Positions 5,053 to 7,533 of a stretch of DNA of 7,533 nucleotides are shown piece after piece. Within the stretch, counting starts at the first letter, position 1; every line of letters begins with the position of its first letter. The stretch comes from JBHJOF01 sp050330055. Its GTDB lineage: Bacteria; Pseudomonadota; Alphaproteobacteria; Kiloniellales; JAKSDN01. The notes under the pieces were generated by a model that saw only the letters and a program-made list of their open reading frames with translations, searched no databases and was not told where the DNA came from. Position numbers and translations under genes: made by a program. The stretch spans positions 1-7,533 of the forward strand of contig JBHJOF010000370.1 of the NCBI GenBank assembly GCA_050330055.1. The letters are read 5' to 3'.

Positions 5053-5351
5053 GCGCTTCCCTCCGCCCTCACTGCTCGCTGCGGGCGGCCGCCGGTCAGG
5101 CGCCAGGCGGCGATAGGGGATGAAGGGCCCGGCGTCCTCGGCGACCTGCTCGGCCGACGGGCGATCGGCGGCGAGGATGAACAGCGCGGGCCTGCCCCTC
5201 CGCCCTGCGGCTAGTGCCTCGGGCCTGTGTCAAAATGCACAGACAGCGAAGGTGAAAAAGCGCAGACTGCTATTCGCCGCTGGGTGGACTGGACCCTTCG
5301 AGGGAGCCCTCGCGCTCCGGCGGCTCTGGCGCGGGGCCGGGGCAGGCTGCC
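5053..5351. other. About 300-bp gap without an intact gene
   Basis: No complete gene is visible. The left part (about 5057-5229) holds a minus-strand coding-like remnant described separately. Around 5225-5275 the composition drops to mixed AT content (GTCAAAATGCACAGACAGCG AAGGTGAAAAAGCG region), which is the likeliest place for the promoter of the PASTA operon, although no consensus boxes stand out. TTGACA occurs on the minus strand at 5229-5234 but has no matching -10. The ribosome region before 5352 is GGGGCAGG-like and weak. Confidence 0.4.
5057..5229 (-). pseudogene. Possible gene remnant, minus strand (C-terminal fragment of a small protein)
   Basis: A stop-free minus-strand frame begins just after a TGA at 5232 and has no ATG of its own. 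Its core (about 5187-5095) reads ALFILAADRPSAEQVAEDAG then PFIPYRRLAP, with nearly every third position G or C and a plausible strand-helix-strand pattern. It resembles the C-terminal half of small ferredoxin-like proteins (YCII or muconolactone-isomerase type, which often end in ...DPFvpy-hydrophobic). No start or ribosome site is visible, and the frame then runs antisense into the crotonase gene, where the original stop appears lost. Codon bias alone can mislead in DNA this GC-rich, so this is tentative. Confidence 0.25.
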
Positions 5352-6830
5352 ATGTCGCCGCTCACTGCCAAAAGAATTCTCAAGCTGATCCTTCGGGTCC
5401 TGCGGGCGCAATGGCCCGCGGCCTGCCTGGCCATCGGGCTGTTCCAGGCGCCGGCCGCCGCGGCCATGGTTGGCGGCAGCCTGTTCGGCCAGACGGCCGC
5501 CGGGCCCGCGCCGATCGCGGTGCAGGCGACCAGGGACGACGTGTACACGCAATCGCCCGCTACTGGCGACGTGTCCAGGGGTGATGGGGAGGAGGCGACC
5601 AGGGATCGGCAAGAGCCGACCAGGCCCAAGCGCAGCCGGTCGCCGTGGTTCCAGATCCAGTTGCCGCCCCTCCAGCTGCCGAGGGCCGAGACGCAGGAGC
5701 CGGCATTGGTAGAGGTGCCGGACTTGCTCGGCCGTGACCCGGCGGAAGCGATCGGCTTACTGGCAGAGCGCCGGTTGGTGCTGCAGGAAGGCCGCTTGCT
5801 CGACGGCGAGGCCGGCACCAGCGAGCGCATCGTCGCACAGGACCCGGCCGCCGGCGCGCGCGTGGCGCCGGGGAGTTCCGTTACGGTCGACATCGAGCTG
5901 CCGCCGCCGCTGTTCCCGATCCCGGCCATCGTCGGCATGACCGTGCAGGACGCCATCGCCGCCGTCACGGGCGGCGGCTTCAGTTTCGAATCGAAGGGCC
6001 CGGCCGAGATCGACCCCAACCGCGATCGAATCGCGGCGCAGGAGCCGCCGGCCGGATCGATGCAGCCGCCGGGCACCAGGGTCATCGGCCAGGTCGAGCC
6101 CGCTCCCGCAGTGGTGGCAGAGACGCCACCGCTCCCCGAGCGCAAACCGCTGGTCGCCGTGCCCGACCTGGCCGGACTCAACCGCGACCAGGCGGCGGGC
6201 CGGCTGGGCGACGCCCGCCTGCGCCTGGCCGGCCCGTCCGCAGACGAGTTGGACGATCAGGCCGCCGTCGTGACCGAGCAAAGCCCGGCCGCCGGCACCG
6301 AGGTACCTCCTGGGACGGAGGTGGCCGTGGTCCTGGCGGCGCCGCCGCCACTGGAGACGGCAGCGGGCGACCCGGCGCCGCAAGACACCCTGCCGGAAGC
6401 CCCGCCTGAGACGCCGCCTGTCGTCGAGGCGCCGCCGGAGCTGTCGCAGGCCCAGGCGCCATCCGAACAATCGCCTGAGCCGCCAGCCGAAAGCGGCCGC
6501 CAGATCCCGCAGACGCAGCAACCGCAATCGGAGCCCGCTGTCGTGTTCGCCCTGACTGCCCGCGACCTCTGGTGGGCGGCCGGCGGCGCGAGCCTGGCGC
6601 TGCTGGTCCTGGCCGGCTGGCGGCTGCTGCGGTCGCGCGGCGCAGCGCCGGTCAAGCCGTCCATCGTGTCGTACAAGGTCGTACGCGACCCGGGCGAGCA
6701 GCAGATTGCCTGGGACGTCGAGCCGGGACTGCGCTGCCGTCTGCATCTGCGCAGCATCGTCGATCGCGGCCGCCAGACATTCGTTGTCGAACAGGATTTC
6801 GAACCAAGACCGGTGAGGCGCTATGGCTGA
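5352..6830 (+). CDS. Exported PASTA-domain protein (three PASTA repeats) with C-terminal membrane anchor
   Basis: A 492-residue protein. The N-terminus has basic residues (KRILKLILRVLRAQ), a hydrophobic stretch and APAAAA (33-38), consistent with a signal peptide cleaved near residue 38, or an uncleaved anchor. A basic/polar linker (about 60-115) follows. Three PASTA repeats are clear: about 119-183 (VEVPDLLGRDPAEAIGLL ... AQDPAAGARVAPGSSV), 188-249 (FPIPAIVGMTVQDAIAAV ... AAQEPPAGSMQPPGTRV) and 267-329 (VAVPDLAGLNRDQAAGRL ... TEQSPAAGTEVPPGTEV). Residues 330-395 are Pro/Glu/Gln-rich, 406-426 form a membrane helix followed by RSRG, and about 65 C-terminal residues (KPSIVSYKVVRDPGEQ...) form a small domain I do not recognise, probably cytoplasmic. 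No kinase or transpeptidase domain is present. PASTA domains elsewhere bind peptidoglycan or act as spacers; either role in the envelope is plausible. Its last 8 bases overlap the next gene. Confidence 0.88.
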   Translation: MSPLTAKRILKLILRVLRAQWPAACLAIGLFQAPAAAAMVGGSLFGQTAAGPAPIAVQATRDDVYTQSPATGDVSRGDGEEATRDRQEPTRPKRSRSPWFQIQLPPLQLPRAETQEPALVEVPDLLGRDPAEAIGLLAERRLVLQEGRLLDGEAGTSERIVAQDPAAGARVAPGSSVTVDIELPPPLFPIPAIVGMTVQDAIAAVTGGGFSFESKGPAEIDPNRDRIAAQEPPAGSMQPPGTRVIGQVEPAPAVVAETPPLPERKPLVAVPDLAGLNRDQAAGRLGDARLRLAGPSADELDDQAAVVTEQSPAAGTEVPPGTEVAVVLAAPPPLETAAGDPAPQDTLPEAPPETPPVVEAPPELSQAQAPSEQSPEPPAESGRQIPQTQQPQSEPAVVFALTARDLWWAAGGASLALLVLAGWRLLRSRGAAPVKPSIVSYKVVRDPGEQQIAWDVEPGLRCRLHLRSIVDRGRQTFVVEQDFEPRPVRRYG

Positions 6831-7395
6831 TCAGCGATCCGATCTGACCCTGTTTCTCTCCAGCAAGGAAAGCTGGACGCGCTTCGCGAAGGCCGAGACC
6901 GGCGGCGACCTCGCGGAGGTCAGGGCGGCCATCGCCGACGCGCCGGGCCTGGCCTGGCAGCAGGTCGCCGACGGCCTGGGCGAGCGCATCGAGGAAGCGC
7001 TCCAGATACCGCTGGCCGACGTGCTCTGCGGCGCCTGGGGCAAGTACCGGGAGCTGCAACGCCTGGCCGACCCGGAAGCCTGCGATCCTACGGAGACCGT
7101 GCTGCTGCCGCTGGTCGACCATCGCATCGTCTCGAAACATGACCCTGTCATCGAGATCAAGCTCGACGAGGCCGTGATCGGGCGGCTGCGCTTCGAGCTG
7201 CAGCTGTCGCTGCGGCTCAAGGGAGTCGTCCTGATGGTGCGCGGCGGCCGCATCCTGGCCATCAAGGCCGGCTCCTGCGCCGGCGATGCGCGCCTGCAAT
7301 GCAGCGGCGCCACCATCGCCCAACGCCACACGCCGGAGTTCGAGCTGCCGTTCCGCGTCGAACTCGGCGAGGGCATTCCTATTCCGCTTCACTAG
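6823..7395 (+). CDS. Unrecognised 190-residue soluble protein coupled to the PASTA gene
   Basis: The ATG at 6823 lies 8 bases inside the end of the PASTA gene, with GTGAGG (6811-6816) six bases upstream, so the two are very probably translationally coupled. There is no signal peptide or membrane segment. Residues 1-82 look helical (SKESWTRFAKAE, LAEVRAAIADAPGLAWQQV, IEEALQIPLADVL). From about 92 a beta-rich region follows: TVLLPLVDHRIVSKHDPVIE, RLRFELQLSLRLKGVVLMV, GGRILAIKAGSCAGDARLQC, ending ELPFRVELGEGIPIPLH. Four cysteines (69, 87, 152, 160) show no obvious metal-site spacing. I do not recognise the family. The coupling suggests that it works with the PASTA protein, perhaps on the cytoplasmic side of its C-terminal domain; this is inference only. 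Confidence 0.85.
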   Translation: MADQRSDLTLFLSSKESWTRFAKAETGGDLAEVRAAIADAPGLAWQQVADGLGERIEEALQIPLADVLCGAWGKYRELQRLADPEACDPTETVLLPLVDHRIVSKHDPVIEIKLDEAVIGRLRFELQLSLRLKGVVLMVRGGRILAIKAGSCAGDARLQCSGATIAQRHTPEFELPFRVELGEGIPIPLH

Positions 7396-7434
7396 CGGCC
7401 TCATACGCCATCTGGAAGATCGAGACTCATGGCC

Positions 7435-7473
7435 CATCCTTCGAGACGCGTTCTTCGAACGCTCCTCAGGATG
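7435..7473. repeat. Hairpin-forming palindrome downstream of the PASTA operon
   Basis: The core GCGTTC TTC GAACGC (7448-7462) is a perfect 6-bp stem with a 3-nt loop. Outer arms CATCCT (7435-7440) and AGGATG (7468-7473) also pair, with GAG/CTC between them and small bulges. It lies 40 bp after the operon stop and could act as a transcription barrier, but no U-tract follows directly. The CATCCTTCGAGACGCG and CTCAGGATGAGG wording is like dispersed intergenic repeats I associate with alphaproteobacterial genomes (recollection, not searched). Confidence 0.65.
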
Positions 7474-7490
7474 AGGAATGTTGTTTTATA

Positions 7491-7515
7491 TCAGCATGCT
7501 CCCACCTCATGCTGA
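7491..7515. repeat. Second hairpin-forming palindrome at right edge
   Basis: TCAGCATG (7491-7498) and CATGCTGA (7508-7515) are perfect 8-bp reverse complements around a 9-nt loop. CTCATGCTGAGGAGC (7506-7520) is a variant of CTCAGGATGAGG in the preceding palindrome, so both probably belong to one repeat family arranged as a pair. The AT-rich spacer TGTTGTTTTATATCAG lies between them. The unit may continue beyond the window. Confidence 0.6.
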
Positions 7516-7533
7516 GGAGCCGCGAGTCCGCAG

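Noticed and set aside
5229..5234. Minus-strand TTGACA as a promoter -35 box
   Set aside because: There is no -10-like sequence at suitable spacing and no intact gene downstream on that strand.
5757..6746. Minus-strand open frame of 329 codons opposite the PASTA gene
   Set aside because: Arg/Leu/Gly-rich antisense shadow; the plus strand has three clear PASTA repeats.

Overview
The window is very GC-rich (by eye around 70%), with codon use strongly biased to G/C in third positions. Its gene content (LysR/MFS pair, PaaI-type thioesterase, crotonase-family protein) and the CTCAgcATGAGG-like palindromes at the right end suggest a high-GC proteobacterium. An alphaproteobacterium of the Rhodospirillales/Rhizobiales kind is my best guess, but this is inference and not proven by any marker gene.

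Layout. (1) 1-632, minus: N-terminal two thirds or so of a major facilitator transporter, cut by the window edge. It diverges from a LysR-type regulator at 753-1643, plus, with an AT-rich 120-bp gap holding a perfect small palindrome. (2) 1730-2784: a compact mobile element built around an intact REP-associated tyrosine transposase (RAYT, 1877-2569, minus), bounded by inverted GAAATAAGGGGAC repeats and carrying two large palindromes plus a second repeat flavour upstream of the transposase. (3) 2823-3551, minus: an unrecognised single-pass membrane protein with a coiled coil. (4) 3696-4121, minus, and 4219-5052, plus: a divergent pair acting on acyl-CoA-type substrates, a hotdog thioesterase and an enoyl-CoA hydratase/isomerase-fold protein that lacks both crotonase catalytic glutamates. 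(5) 5053-5351: no intact gene, but a coding-like minus-strand remnant. (6) 5352-6830 and 6823-7395, plus: a translationally coupled pair, an exported three-PASTA-domain protein with a C-terminal membrane anchor and an unrecognised soluble 190-residue protein. (7) 7396-7533: two hairpin-forming palindromes of a dispersed-repeat type.

The most notable observation is the architecture of the RAYT element. It is flanked by a 96-bp direct repeat (1634-1729 and 2785-2880, 92/96 identical). The left copy contains the LysR stop codon, and the right copy contains the last 18 codons of the membrane-protein gene. Collapsing the repeat places LysR and the membrane-protein gene as an ordinary convergent pair 28 bp apart. 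The element therefore looks like an insertion accompanied by a 96-bp duplication, which is unexpected for a Y1 HUH enzyme, whose relatives insert without target duplication.

The second item worth attention is the PASTA/unknown-protein operon. PASTA domains are best known on Gram-positive Ser/Thr kinases and penicillin-binding proteins. Here they sit on a kinase-free anchored envelope protein coupled to a protein of unknown role.
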